Origin: Actinomycetes bacterium
Lineage (GTDB): Bacteria > Actinomycetota > Actinomycetes > Actinomycetales > Microbacteriaceae
Assembly: GCA_021793715.1 (NCBI GenBank)
Contig: JAJYSF010000098.1
Span: 1-5,326, forward strand
Direction of reading: 5' to 3'
DNA length: 5,326 nt
Positions 1-4,516 of this stretch are shown one piece after another (within the stretch, counting starts at the first letter, position 1; each line of letters begins with the position of its first letter). The position numbers and the translations under genes were made by a program. The notes under the pieces are model-generated. The model was given only the letters and a program-made list of their open reading frames with translations. It was not told the origin of the DNA and did no database searches.

Positions 1-134
1 TCCGGAAGGCGAGGCGAAGCTCGGCCGCCCTTCGGGCTCCGGGGGAGCCGGAGCGAGGGTCCCACGGGTCTCTCCGCCGTCCGGTGGACCGTCGCAGATG
101 GTGGTCACGTCGAGCGTCGCGGGCTCCGCCCCGA
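1..134. repeat. Terminal overlap, left copy (circle closure)
   Basis: This segment matches 5193-5326 over its whole length with a single mismatch (T at 105, C at 5297). The spacing gives a unit of 5192 bp. The protein frame that enters at base 2 is the same frame that leaves at 5326, so joining the ends produces one uninterrupted gene. The simplest reading is an assembly overlap of a circular molecule. A linear genome with 134-bp direct terminal repeats cannot be excluded from sequence alone. Confidence 0.9.
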
Positions 135-388
135 TTGCGGCCTCGCCTGCGTCGCACTCGGACACTCGCTCTTACGAATCGCTCACCAGCGTAAGCGTCG
201 AGGGTGAGGCGACGGACGTCGAGGGAGGGACCAGGTGGCTCGTCCGCATCCAGAGCCGCGTCCCCGGCGAGGAGGTCACGGCGGAGATCGACGCGGCGCG
301 GATGCTCATCGAGCGCCGTCTCGCGGCGTGGCTGGAGCGGGACGAGCCGGATCCGTCTCCGTCGAGCGAGCGGGAGGACGGCGCATGA
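1..388 (+). CDS. Zinc-finger protein spanning the circle join (C-terminal part)
   Basis: This is the continuation of the gene that starts at 5038; in-frame codons run from base 2 to a TGA at 386-388. After the low-complexity Gly/Ser/Pro linker, about residues 110-180 of the full protein form a compact domain. A strand-rich stretch (SLTSVSVEGEATDVEGG, TRWLVRIQSRV) is followed by an acidic amphipathic helix (EIDAARMLIERRLAAWLERDE) and an acidic tail. An ATG at 98 could start a 96-aa protein in this frame. The in-frame zinc finger upstream and the coupled GTG at 5038 argue that the full 180-aa product is the real one, with internal initiation at 98 a weaker alternative. The next gene overlaps the stop by 4 bp. 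Confidence 0.78.
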   Translation, partial: PEGEAKLGRPSGSGGAGARVPRVSPPSGGPSQMVVTSSVAGSAPIAASPASHSDTRSYESLTSVSVEGEATDVEGGTRWLVRIQSRVPGEEVTAEIDAARMLIERRLAAWLERDEPDPSPSSEREDGA

Positions 389-597
389 TCTGCGACGAGT
401 GCGGCCATAGCGCGGCGGCGCATTCTTCCACGCACGATTCGTTACGGACGTGCCCGGTGCCAGGGTGCACTTGCGATCTTTCCTACATCGCGGTTCTGCG
501 TGTCAGGGTGGCGCGGCTCAGCGACCTCCTCAGAGCGGAGCACACCGTCGGGCGCCATAAGTGCCCGACGTGCGATCTCATCGAGGAGAGGCCGTGA
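385..597 (+). CDS. Small zinc-binding protein (CxxCGH type), 70 aa
   Basis: ATG at 385 overlaps the preceding TGA (ATGA), with GGGAGG at 372-377 and a 7-nt spacer. Visible zinc ligands are Cys3-x2-Cys6-Gly-His8, His13, Cys23, Cys28 and Cys30 in the N-terminal half, and a second Cys60-x2-Cys63 near the C terminus. A short basic amphipathic helix (residues 34-50) joins them. The CxxCGHxxxxH...C....C pattern recurs in many short phage and prokaryotic proteins of unknown function. The next gene product carries the same CxxCGHxxxAH signature, so the two look like a tandem duplication. Likely zinc-stabilised nucleic-acid or protein-binding module; the specific role is unknown. Confidence 0.82.
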   Translation: MICDECGHSAAAHSSTHDSLRTCPVPGCTCDLSYIAVLRVRVARLSDLLRAEHTVGRHKCPTCDLIEERP

Positions 598-758
598 CCG
601 CCCCGACGCAGGCCGAACGGTGCGCGAGCTGCGGGCACCCGATGGTTGCTCACTATCCCCGCTCCTATGCGGGTCGGGTTCCCGTGTGCGTGGACTGCCC
701 GACCGGCTCCGAAGAGGCACTCCACGCCCCGACTGTCCCCCCGAAGGAGGAGCCGTGA
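594..758 (+). CDS. Small zinc-binding protein (CxxCGH type), 54 aa
   Basis: GTG at 594 overlaps the preceding stop by 4 bp, with GAGGAG at 583-588. Ligands are Cys10-x2-Cys13-Gly-His15, His20 and Cys32-x2-Cys35. The stretch CASCGHPMVAH parallels CDECGHSAAAH in the upstream gene, indicating paralogy. The C-terminal 18 residues are Pro/Glu-rich and probably disordered. The 3' end of this gene contains the strong AAGGAGGAG that serves the nuclease gene, so translation of the two is likely coupled. Unknown function; probably a regulator or a cofactor of neighbouring proteins. Confidence 0.8.
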   Translation: MTAPTQAERCASCGHPMVAHYPRSYAGRVPVCVDCPTGSEEALHAPTVPPKEEP

Positions 759-1120
759 GCGCGACCATGCGTGGCGCGTGGGCGGCAGAGGCCCACGTCG
801 CGGAGAAACTGGCCACGCCGGGCTATCTCGTCGTGCCGCTCGCTCCGTCGTGGCCGTGCGATCTCCTCGTCGTGATGGACGGCGGGAGTGCCTTCGAGCG
901 CAAGCTCCTCTGGATCGAGGTCAAGTCGGCGCGAACGCTCGCTCGTCTGCGAGCGAACCGTCCGACGGCGGACGAGGAGAAGTTCCTCCGTAAGCGCAAG
1001 GGCGAGGGCGACATGACCGCCGTCGCCTACGTCCTTCGCTGCGGAACGACGCGCGCGCCGACGTTCCGCATCTACTGGGGACGCGAGACCATTCCGTCGA
1101 AGCGGAGGGCGAAGAAGTGA
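755..1120 (+). CDS. PD-(D/E)XK nuclease, Hjc-like, 121 aa
   Basis: Only gene in the window with a recognisable enzyme signature. The expected order of restriction-endonuclease-fold catalytic residues is present: Glu12 in the first helix (GAWAAEAHVAEKL), then strand GYLVVPL, then Pro34-Cys-Asp36 followed by LLVV, then Ile54-Glu55-Val56-Lys57-Ser. Length and spacing match archaeal Hjc-type Holliday-junction resolvases and related viral nucleases, which cut branched DNA with Mg2+; VRR-NUC-like or Mrr-like relatives are also possible. The C terminus is very basic (SKRRAKK), fitting DNA binding. GTG at 755 is chosen because it overlaps the previous stop and lies 4 nt after AAGGAGG; ATG at 767 is too far from it. 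Inferred role: resolving replication intermediates, nicking the origin, or attacking host DNA. Confidence 0.82.
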   Translation: MSATMRGAWAAEAHVAEKLATPGYLVVPLAPSWPCDLLVVMDGGSAFERKLLWIEVKSARTLARLRANRPTADEEKFLRKRKGEGDMTAVAYVLRCGTTRAPTFRIYWGRETIPSKRRAKK

Positions 1121-1284
1121 CGTTCGACGCGGTCGCGTTCGCCTTCGGCCTCATCGACGGGATGTGCGTCACCTCCGTGATCTGGACCTACCTCCTCCGT
1201 CGAGCGGACCGTATGTGGTCGAGCGCCACGCTTAGCGCGGTTCGTTCCGCGCTCGGAGCGGGAGAGACAGAGAGGGACTTCTGA
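1117..1284 (+). CDS. Small single-span membrane protein, 55 aa
   Basis: GTG at 1117 overlaps the nuclease stop (GTGA), with GGAGGG at 1104-1109 and a 7-nt spacer. Residues 4-27 (AVAFAFGLIDGMCVTSVIWTYLL) form one hydrophobic segment, followed at once by the positive cluster RRADR, which predicts N-out/C-in topology. The rest is an amphipathic tail ending in acidic residues. It is the last gene of operon B, and the convergent minus-strand operon ends 13 bp away. It could be a virion membrane protein, a holin-like lysis protein or a host-membrane factor; nothing in the sequence chooses between these. Confidence 0.68.
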   Translation: MTFDAVAFAFGLIDGMCVTSVIWTYLLRRADRMWSSATLSAVRSALGAGETERDF

Positions 1285-1297
1285 CGGGCGGCGAACG

Positions 1298-1459
1298 CTA
1301 GGCGGACGGAGGCTTCTTCGGAGTCACGACCTCGAAGGACCACCGTCCGACATGCGTTCCCTTGATGGTAACTCGTTCCCCGCACCCCGGGCAGGTGACG
1401 CTGACCCGGGGTGTCCACGTCTTCCAGACCTTCGGCGCGCGTTTCGCACGTCCGACCAT
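1298..1459 (-). CDS. Small basic CxxC protein, 53 aa
   Basis: Minus-strand ATG at 1459 directly abuts the TAG of the 224-aa gene (TAG at 1462-1460), and AAGGTGAGGG (1474-1465) gives a good ribosome binding site 5 nt upstream. The product is basic, with a KRAPKVWKTW N-terminal patch, then Cys23-Pro-Gly-Cys26-Gly, a short hairpin-like stretch and a C-terminal PKKPP. Only one CxxC pair and His36 are present, so it is either half a zinc site shared by a dimer or a rubredoxin-type knuckle. The DNA encoding the CxxC carries a perfect 9-bp inverted repeat (1383-1391 and 1405-1413). Reality rests on the start context and the CxxC motif; function unknown. Confidence 0.65.
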   Translation of the reverse strand: MVGRAKRAPKVWKTWTPRVSVTCPGCGERVTIKGTHVGRWSFEVVTPKKPPSA

Positions 1460-2134
1460 CTACGCCCTCACCTTCGGGTTCGGACTCACGGCGGGCGGCG
1501 TCACGTAGGTCGGCGGCGGCGCCGGCGTCTTCGCGGGCGCTCCGTTCGACGGCGGCGCCGCCTGCTCCGCGAGGTTGGCGACGAGCTTCGCGCTGAGGAC
1601 ACCGGCTCCCGTCTGCGCCGGCGAAAGGAAGTTCGCCAGCAGCGCGTTCCAGGTCCCCATTGCCGACGGAGGAACGCTCGCCTTCTTCGTCGTGCCGGTC
1701 GAGGGGTCGAAGACCTCGCTGACGAGCCACGACGTGGGATCGAGGAGCGCAAGGAGCGGGTTCGTCTGCGGGTTCGGAGAGCCTCCGCCTTGCTTCTCCC
1801 ACGCGGCGGCGAACGTGCACCCGACCTCCCACGCGGCGGCGACGCCGAGCGCTAGGACGGGCAGTCCGAGCGGGACGGTCCATCCCTTCGTCCGTGTCTC
1901 GGTGAGGGTGTGCGCCTTGCCGTTACGATCCATCTCGACCCACGTTCGCACTATCGTGCTCGCGTCGGAGTAGATGGGCCGCTCGAGCGCGGCAACGATG
2001 GATCGGATGAGACCGGCGGAGGCGTTCGCTGCCGCCGACGCAGCGTCGAGCGCCGCCGTAGCCGGCGTCACGGGAGGGACCGGAGGCCGCCACCCTGGAG
2101 GCGGGGGCGGAAGTGGGCGCTTCGAGTCGCTCAC
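1460..2134 (-). CDS. Membrane-anchored protein with Pro-rich ends, 224 aa
   Basis: Minus-strand GTG at 2134 overlaps the stop of the upstream gene by 4 bp. It is preceded by GGAGGTG (2145-2139) with a 4-nt spacer, an exceptionally good ribosome binding site. Regions: Pro-rich N terminus (residues 7-24); amphipathic Ala-rich helix (27-52); a polar, beta-like part (56-84); one clear membrane span (86-108, VPLGLPVLALGVAAAWEVG); a polar C-terminal domain; a Pro/Ala-rich tail from 193. No signal peptide, catalytic motif or family is recognised. Together with the upstream gene it forms a pair of membrane proteins with proline-rich tails, perhaps a virion or host-envelope complex. It is the largest protein of the element, which makes it a candidate for host recognition or entry, but this is inference only. 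Confidence 0.8.
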   Translation of the reverse strand: MSDSKRPLPPPPPGWRPPVPPVTPATAALDAASAAANASAGLIRSIVAALERPIYSDASTIVRTWVEMDRNGKAHTLTETRTKGWTVPLGLPVLALGVAAAWEVGCTFAAAWEKQGGGSPNPQTNPLLALLDPTSWLVSEVFDPSTGTTKKASVPPSAMGTWNALLANFLSPAQTGAGVLSAKLVANLAEQAAPPSNGAPAKTPAPPPTYVTPPAVSPNPKVRA

Positions 2135-2433
2135 GGCGCACCTCCAGGAGGCGGCGGACGCTGCCCTAGCTGACCGAGCAGCGCCCCAGCGATCTGGCCA
2201 AGGACGCTCCCGCCCTTCTTCGGCGCAAAGGCGCTAGCGGCGCGAACGAGCGCCTGCGTCGTGGGGTTCGCCAGAAGCTCAAGCGACGTCACTCGGACCT
2301 CGCGAAGGGCCTCCTCAACGAACCGTGCGGCTTCGGCAAGGGCGAGCCGTGCGCCTACGTAGATGCCACCGACGAGGGCGACGAACAAGGCTCCATCGGC
2401 TAGAAACGCGCCTGCGTCCATGCGAGCGCGCAT
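2131..2433 (-). CDS. Small membrane protein with Pro-rich C terminus, 100 aa
   Basis: First gene of the minus-strand operon. The ATG at 2433 gives 100 aa; ATG at 2421 (Met5) is an alternative, and neither has an SD sequence, which suggests a leaderless or weak start. Residues 8-30 (GAFLADGALFVALVGGIYVGARL) form a membrane span. A long amphipathic, partly charged helix follows (31-70), then a Gly-rich hydrophobic segment (74-90) and the tail QRPPPPGGAP. The C-terminal hydrophobic helix plus Pro tail is reminiscent of the C terminus of the next gene. Function unknown; probably a membrane partner of the 224-aa protein. It is transcribed divergently from the structural-looking operon A. Confidence 0.75.
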   Translation of the reverse strand: MRARMDAGAFLADGALFVALVGGIYVGARLALAEAARFVEEALREVRVTSLELLANPTTQALVRAASAFAPKKGGSVLGQIAGALLGQLGQRPPPPGGAP

Positions 2434-2480
2434 GGCGAGCCGGTAGAAGGCGCTTGCGGGGCGCGCCCGCGCACGCGATT

Positions 2481-2581
2481 GGAGGCCTCAAACGTCAACG
2501 CCTACGCATCCGGAGGGTGCCGGACGACTCCGCGTGCGTCCGGGAGGCTCCGATTCGTATACGGCGACGTTTGGGGCCTCC
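2481..2581. repeat. Nested inverted repeat (cruciform) centred near 2531
   Basis: The outer arms start with GGAGGCCTCAAACGTC (2481-2496), which pairs with 2566-2581 at 15 of 16 positions; the exception is a T.G wobble on the plus strand. With small gaps the arms extend inward to about 2516 and 2548. The inner stem is CCGGACG (2520-2526) with CGTCCGG (2537-2543) around a 10-nt loop. Both stems share the same centre, so the whole forms one extended hairpin of about 100 nt. Its position between divergent genes argues against a terminator and for an origin or operator. Confidence 0.75.
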
Positions 2582-2593
2582 GGACGCAAACGC

Positions 2594-2599
2594 TATACG
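2594..2599 (+). promoter_or_regulatory. Possible TATA/-10 box for operon A
   Basis: TATACG lies about 35 nt before the ATG at 2631, in a locally AT-richer spot (AAACGCTATACGCGTAG). As an archaeal TATA box it would give a transcript start near 2620 and a very short leader. As a bacterial -10 it lacks a good -35 at normal spacing. The ATG at 2631 has no SD sequence, which fits a leaderless or short-leader message. Weak evidence. Confidence 0.25.
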
Positions 2600-2630
2600 C
2601 GTAGAGGGCTACCGCCGTGCGAGCGTAGGC

Positions 2631-3017
2631 ATGGCGCGGCGATACTTCGGGCGGCGGCGCGAGCGGCGACGGAGCGTGCGGCACAACCGGCGCGGAGCGG
2701 TCGGGCGGCGTGCGAAGCCGCACGAGCGCATCCTGAAGACCATCACCGAGCGCCCGCTCAAGACGATCTCGGTCGCGACCGGCGTCGGCGCCGTCGCCGA
2801 CCTGGTGTTCGCCGGCGGCGACTACTCGGTCGCGGGGTGCGTCGCGAAGGCCATCCAGGACGGCACCTCAGGGGCGCCGAACGCTGCGCAGGCCGCCATG
2901 GCGGACCTCGGCGGCATCTCGGGGGCCATAGGCGGCGCCGTCTTCTCGCCGTCGTTCCTCGGGCTCGCGGCAACCTCCGTCGTGTCGGGCGTGCTCTCGA
3001 AGAAGTTCCGGATCTGA
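2631..3017 (+). CDS. Arg-rich, hydrophobic DNA- or membrane-binding protein, 128 aa
   Basis: First gene of operon A. Residues 1-45 hold 18 Arg/Lys (for example RRYFGRRRERRR), a pattern typical of nucleic-acid-binding arms of virion proteins. The remainder is Gly/Ala-rich and hydrophobic, with candidate membrane-associated segments at 46-62 and 93-122 (GGISGAIGGAVFSPSFLGLA) and a basic C-terminal KKFRI. A basic arm on a membrane-interacting body fits an internal virion protein that joins genome to membrane or shell, or a small coat protein; no family is recognised. The frame stays open upstream to 2325, but that part is antisense to the 100-aa gene and crosses the intergenic dyad, so the ATG at 2631 is preferred. 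A 9-nt gap precedes the next gene. Confidence 0.75.
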   Translation: MARRYFGRRRERRRSVRHNRRGAVGRRAKPHERILKTITERPLKTISVATGVGAVADLVFAGGDYSVAGCVAKAIQDGTSGAPNAAQAAMADLGGISGAIGGAVFSPSFLGLAATSVVSGVLSKKFRI

Positions 3018-3026
3018 GGCAAGAAC

Positions 3027-3251
3027 ATGGCGGAGAAGTGCAGCATCTGCAACCGACGGCTCGGCGGCGTCGAACACTCGAACGGCTCTCTCGGAGCCTA
3101 CTCGTTCACGGAGGCCTGCGATGCCTGCCAGGGCGCCGCGTGGACGGCCTACCGTGCGGCCGAAGCGAAGCGGACGGCGGACGTCGCGGCCCGCATGATC
3201 ACGAGCGGCGGCAACATCGCGAACGCGCCTCCTCGTCCTGAGGTGGCCTGA
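3027..3251 (+). CDS. Zinc-ribbon-like protein, 74 aa
   Basis: ATG at 3027 lies 7 nt after GAGG (3016-3019), which overlaps the upstream stop. Cys5-x2-Cys8 and Cys31-x2-Cys34 are separated by 22 residues, with Gly13-Gly14 after the first pair: a zinc-ribbon or treble-clef arrangement. Residues 37-58 form a basic, Ala-rich helix (AAWTAYRAAEAKRTADVAARM). The C terminus is a Pro-containing flexible tail. The stop overlaps the ATG of the following gene by one base (TGATG). It differs from the other zinc proteins here by sitting inside the structural-looking operon, so it might be an assembly or scaffolding factor or a regulator of that operon. The specific function is unknown. Confidence 0.8.
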   Translation: MAEKCSICNRRLGGVEHSNGSLGAYSFTEACDACQGAAWTAYRAAEAKRTADVAARMITSGGNIANAPPRPEVA

Positions 3252-3625
3252 TGTTCGGTGCCGGTCGTGCCGTCGGCGGGCGGGGATCGTTCTCCGAGTC
3301 TCCGAGCGGCGGCTCCTCGGCGGTCCGTGCGGGTCAGGGCGTCGTCTTCTCGAGGACCCCGACCGGATCCGAGTCCTCGTTCACGACTACGACCGTCTCG
3401 CTGCCGGCGTCTGCGAAGCCGACGAACGTGGTCGTCGCCGTCTCGACGTCGAGCGCGCAGGTGCAAGTCACCTCCGTCGGCAAGCGGCTCTTCTCCGGCG
3501 TCGTGACGCCGCAGCTCCCCGCCGAGATCGACATCTCGGCCCTGCCTCCGGGCACGTCCGTCGACGTGCAGACGGAGGGGAACGCGGCCCAGGTCATCAG
3601 CGGAGTCGTGGGCTACCGCGACTAG
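3251..3625 (+). CDS. Beta-rich protein, candidate small capsid protein, 124 aa
   Basis: ATG at 3251 overlaps the previous stop by one base and has GAGGTGG (3240-3246) 4 nt upstream. The first 45 residues are Gly/Ser/Arg-rich and probably flexible. Residues 46-122 alternate in a pattern typical of beta strands (TTTTVSL, TNVVVAVS, AQVQVTSV, LFSGVV, AEIDIS, SVDVQTE, AQVISGVV), compatible with a small beta-sandwich. There are no cysteines, membrane spans or enzyme motifs. The gene directly precedes a second beta-rich protein. In sphaerolipovirus/P23-77-type viruses two adjacent single jelly-roll proteins build the capsid; the analogy here is one of arrangement only, with no detectable sequence match. 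A spike or decoration protein is the main alternative. Confidence 0.72.
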   Translation: MFGAGRAVGGRGSFSESPSGGSSAVRAGQGVVFSRTPTGSESSFTTTTVSLPASAKPTNVVVAVSTSSAQVQVTSVGKRLFSGVVTPQLPAEIDISALPPGTSVDVQTEGNAAQVISGVVGYRD

Positions 3626-3635
3626 GCAGCGCGAC

Positions 3636-4304
3636 GTGGCGGCCGGCGGATTCGGCCCGGGCGCGAGCCCGGGCGTCCTGACGCGCGGATACCCGTGGAC
3701 CGGCGGGACGTTCGCCGACCTCACGGAGATGAAGATCCCGTCGGACGCACGTCTCGACGTCTTCCCGAACGCCGGCGGCGGTCAGGGCATCCAGATTTAC
3801 GGACGGACTCGGAACGGCGACCGGTTCCCGACGTCGGGCAACATCACGCTCTTCCCGGGACAACCGCTCTCGTTCGACGGGCGCGTCTTCTCGGAGATCA
3901 GGACTCCGACCGGTGTGACGTCGGCGCTTCTGTGGGCGCTCGTTCCGCTCGACGCTCCTCCGACGTTCGGCGGCGGGTTCCCTGGCTCACGCTCCCCGTC
4001 AGCCAGCAAGAGCGCTACGTTCGTCTGTCAGGCGGTGACGCTCTACGACGACTCCGGGATCGTCTACCAGAACTACGCCGGTTCCACGGCATGTCCGTGT
4101 GACGGCATCTGGCACGTGATGGTGCAAACGACGAGCGGCGACGTGATCATGTTGAGCGACGGCAAGAACGCCTACATCGTCGCCACCGGCACCGGCGAGT
4201 GGCAACTCCTCACGATCCCGGTCGTCAAGGGAACGACGTTCGTGCTCTCCTCGACCGGCGGACTCGCTTACCTCGGTGCGAAGGGGTGGATCGGGCCAGC
4301 ATGA
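3636..4304 (+). CDS. Beta-rich two-part protein, candidate major capsid or spike, 222 aa
   Basis: GTG at 3636 follows the preceding stop by 10 nt with only a weak SD. A perfect 8-bp hairpin lies at codons 7-13. The product is beta-strand and Gly/Thr-rich throughout. It has two halves, about residues 14-107 and 126-222, joined by a Gly/Ser/Pro linker (PPTFGGGFPGSRSPSASKS). The N half (LDVFPNAGG, GIQIYGR, ITLFPGQPLSF, LLWALVPL) and C half (ATFVCQAVTLYDD, HVMVQTT, NAYIVATG, TTFVLSS) each look like a beta-sandwich. Cysteines are 131, 153 and 155. No signal peptide or enzyme motif. It is the second-largest product and central in operon A, so it is the best candidate for the main shell protein; a receptor-binding spike is the alternative. 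No homologue is recognised. Confidence 0.75.
   Translation: MAAGGFGPGASPGVLTRGYPWTGGTFADLTEMKIPSDARLDVFPNAGGGQGIQIYGRTRNGDRFPTSGNITLFPGQPLSFDGRVFSEIRTPTGVTSALLWALVPLDAPPTFGGGFPGSRSPSASKSATFVCQAVTLYDDSGIVYQNYAGSTACPCDGIWHVMVQTTSGDVIMLSDGKNAYIVATGTGEWQLLTIPVVKGTTFVLSSTGGLAYLGAKGWIGPA
3655..3674 (+). promoter_or_regulatory. Perfect hairpin with GCGA tetraloop inside the start of the 222-aa gene
   Basis: GCCCGGGC (3655-3662), loop GCGA (a GNRA tetraloop), then GCCCGGGC (3667-3674). The stem is 8 bp, all G-C, and begins 17 nt after the GTG start codon. It codes for residues 7-13 (GPGASPG). In mRNA it would be very stable and could slow initiation or elongation and so set the level of the protein. 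No U-tract follows, so it is not a classical terminator. The function is inferred; only the structure is seen. Confidence 0.4.
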
Positions 4305-4516
4305 GCGGAACAACGCAGCCAGGAACGCCGCCGCCGACGAACGCGACATTCTCGCTCTCGACGCTCGAACAAGCGCTCGTCGCCGGCACCGGCGCCGGTG
4401 CGACGGCGGCGCTCGCCGGCGAGTTCGGACCGCTCGACGCTGCGATGAAGGCGATCGCGATCGTCGCGCTCGGCATCGTCGCCGTCCTGGGCTACCGTCA
4501 CGTGACCCGCGCGTGA
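4301..4516 (+). CDS. Small membrane protein, coat- or holin-like, 71 aa
   Basis: ATG at 4301 overlaps the previous stop by 4 bp (ATGA), with AAGGGGTGG at 4281-4289 upstream. The product has a polar Thr/Pro N terminus (1-20), a Gly/Ala-rich mildly hydrophobic helix (22-40), an acidic turn, one membrane span (49-65, MKAIAIVALGIVAVLGY) and a basic end (RHVTRA). No signal peptide. The order of polar or acidic helix, span and short basic C terminus is like that of inovirus coat proteins and of some holins and virion membrane proteins. Without an accompanying Zot-type ATPase an inovirus assignment is not supported. Likely a virion membrane or lysis protein. Confidence 0.72.
   Translation: MSGTTQPGTPPPTNATFSLSTLEQALVAGTGAGATAALAGEFGPLDAAMKAIAIVALGIVAVLGYRHVTRA

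Larger units (their letters stand above)
2434..2630. other. Divergent intergenic region (promoters, possible origin)
   Basis: This 197-bp non-coding stretch separates the minus-strand operon from operon A, so it should contain both promoters. Its dominant feature is the nested inverted repeat at 2481-2581. Short AT-richer boxes lie in it: CGTATACG (2556-2563, a palindrome) and CTATACG (2593-2599). GCCTACGC occurs in plus orientation at 2500-2507 and in minus orientation at 2623-2630, right before the ATG at 2631. No convincing sigma70 -35/-10 pair with 16-18 bp spacing was found. A regulatory switch, a replication origin, or both would fit. Confidence 0.6.

Noticed and set aside
35..49. GGCTCC-GGG-GGAGCC hairpin
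   Set aside because: Lies in the Gly/Ser/Pro linker codons of a gene, and is short and GC-rich; easily explained by composition.
98..388. Stand-alone 96-aa gene starting at ATG 98
   Set aside because: Closing the circle shows the frame extends in frame to the GTG at 5038 with a zinc finger upstream; internal initiation is possible but not needed.
500..754. Longer N terminus for the nuclease (start at 500)
   Set aside because: Would overlap two zinc-protein genes with clear CxxC motifs. The GTG at 755 has the overlap signature and a strong SD, and the nuclease fold is complete from there.
1188..1883. 231-aa minus-strand open frame
   Set aside because: Arg-rich, low-complexity shadow overlapping the better-supported 224-aa and 53-aa genes in another frame; no start signal context.
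2325..2630. Upstream open extension of the Arg-rich gene in the same frame (start at 2325)
   Set aside because: It is antisense to the 100-aa minus-strand gene and runs through the intergenic inverted repeat. Its translation is an Arg-rich shadow typical of GC-rich DNA.
2534..3241. 235-aa plus-strand open frame
   Set aside because: Overlaps the 128-aa and 74-aa genes in another frame and crosses the dyad; Arg/Gly shadow composition, and it would destroy the CxxC protein.
3149..3724. 191-aa minus-strand open frame
   Set aside because: Antisense to the coupled genes 3027-3625, with shadow-like Arg/Asp composition and no ribosome binding site.
4301..4516. Inovirus (filamentous phage) assignment from the coat-like 71-aa protein
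   Set aside because: No Zot-type ATPase, no HUH Rep, no signal peptide and no adsorption-protein pattern in the circle.
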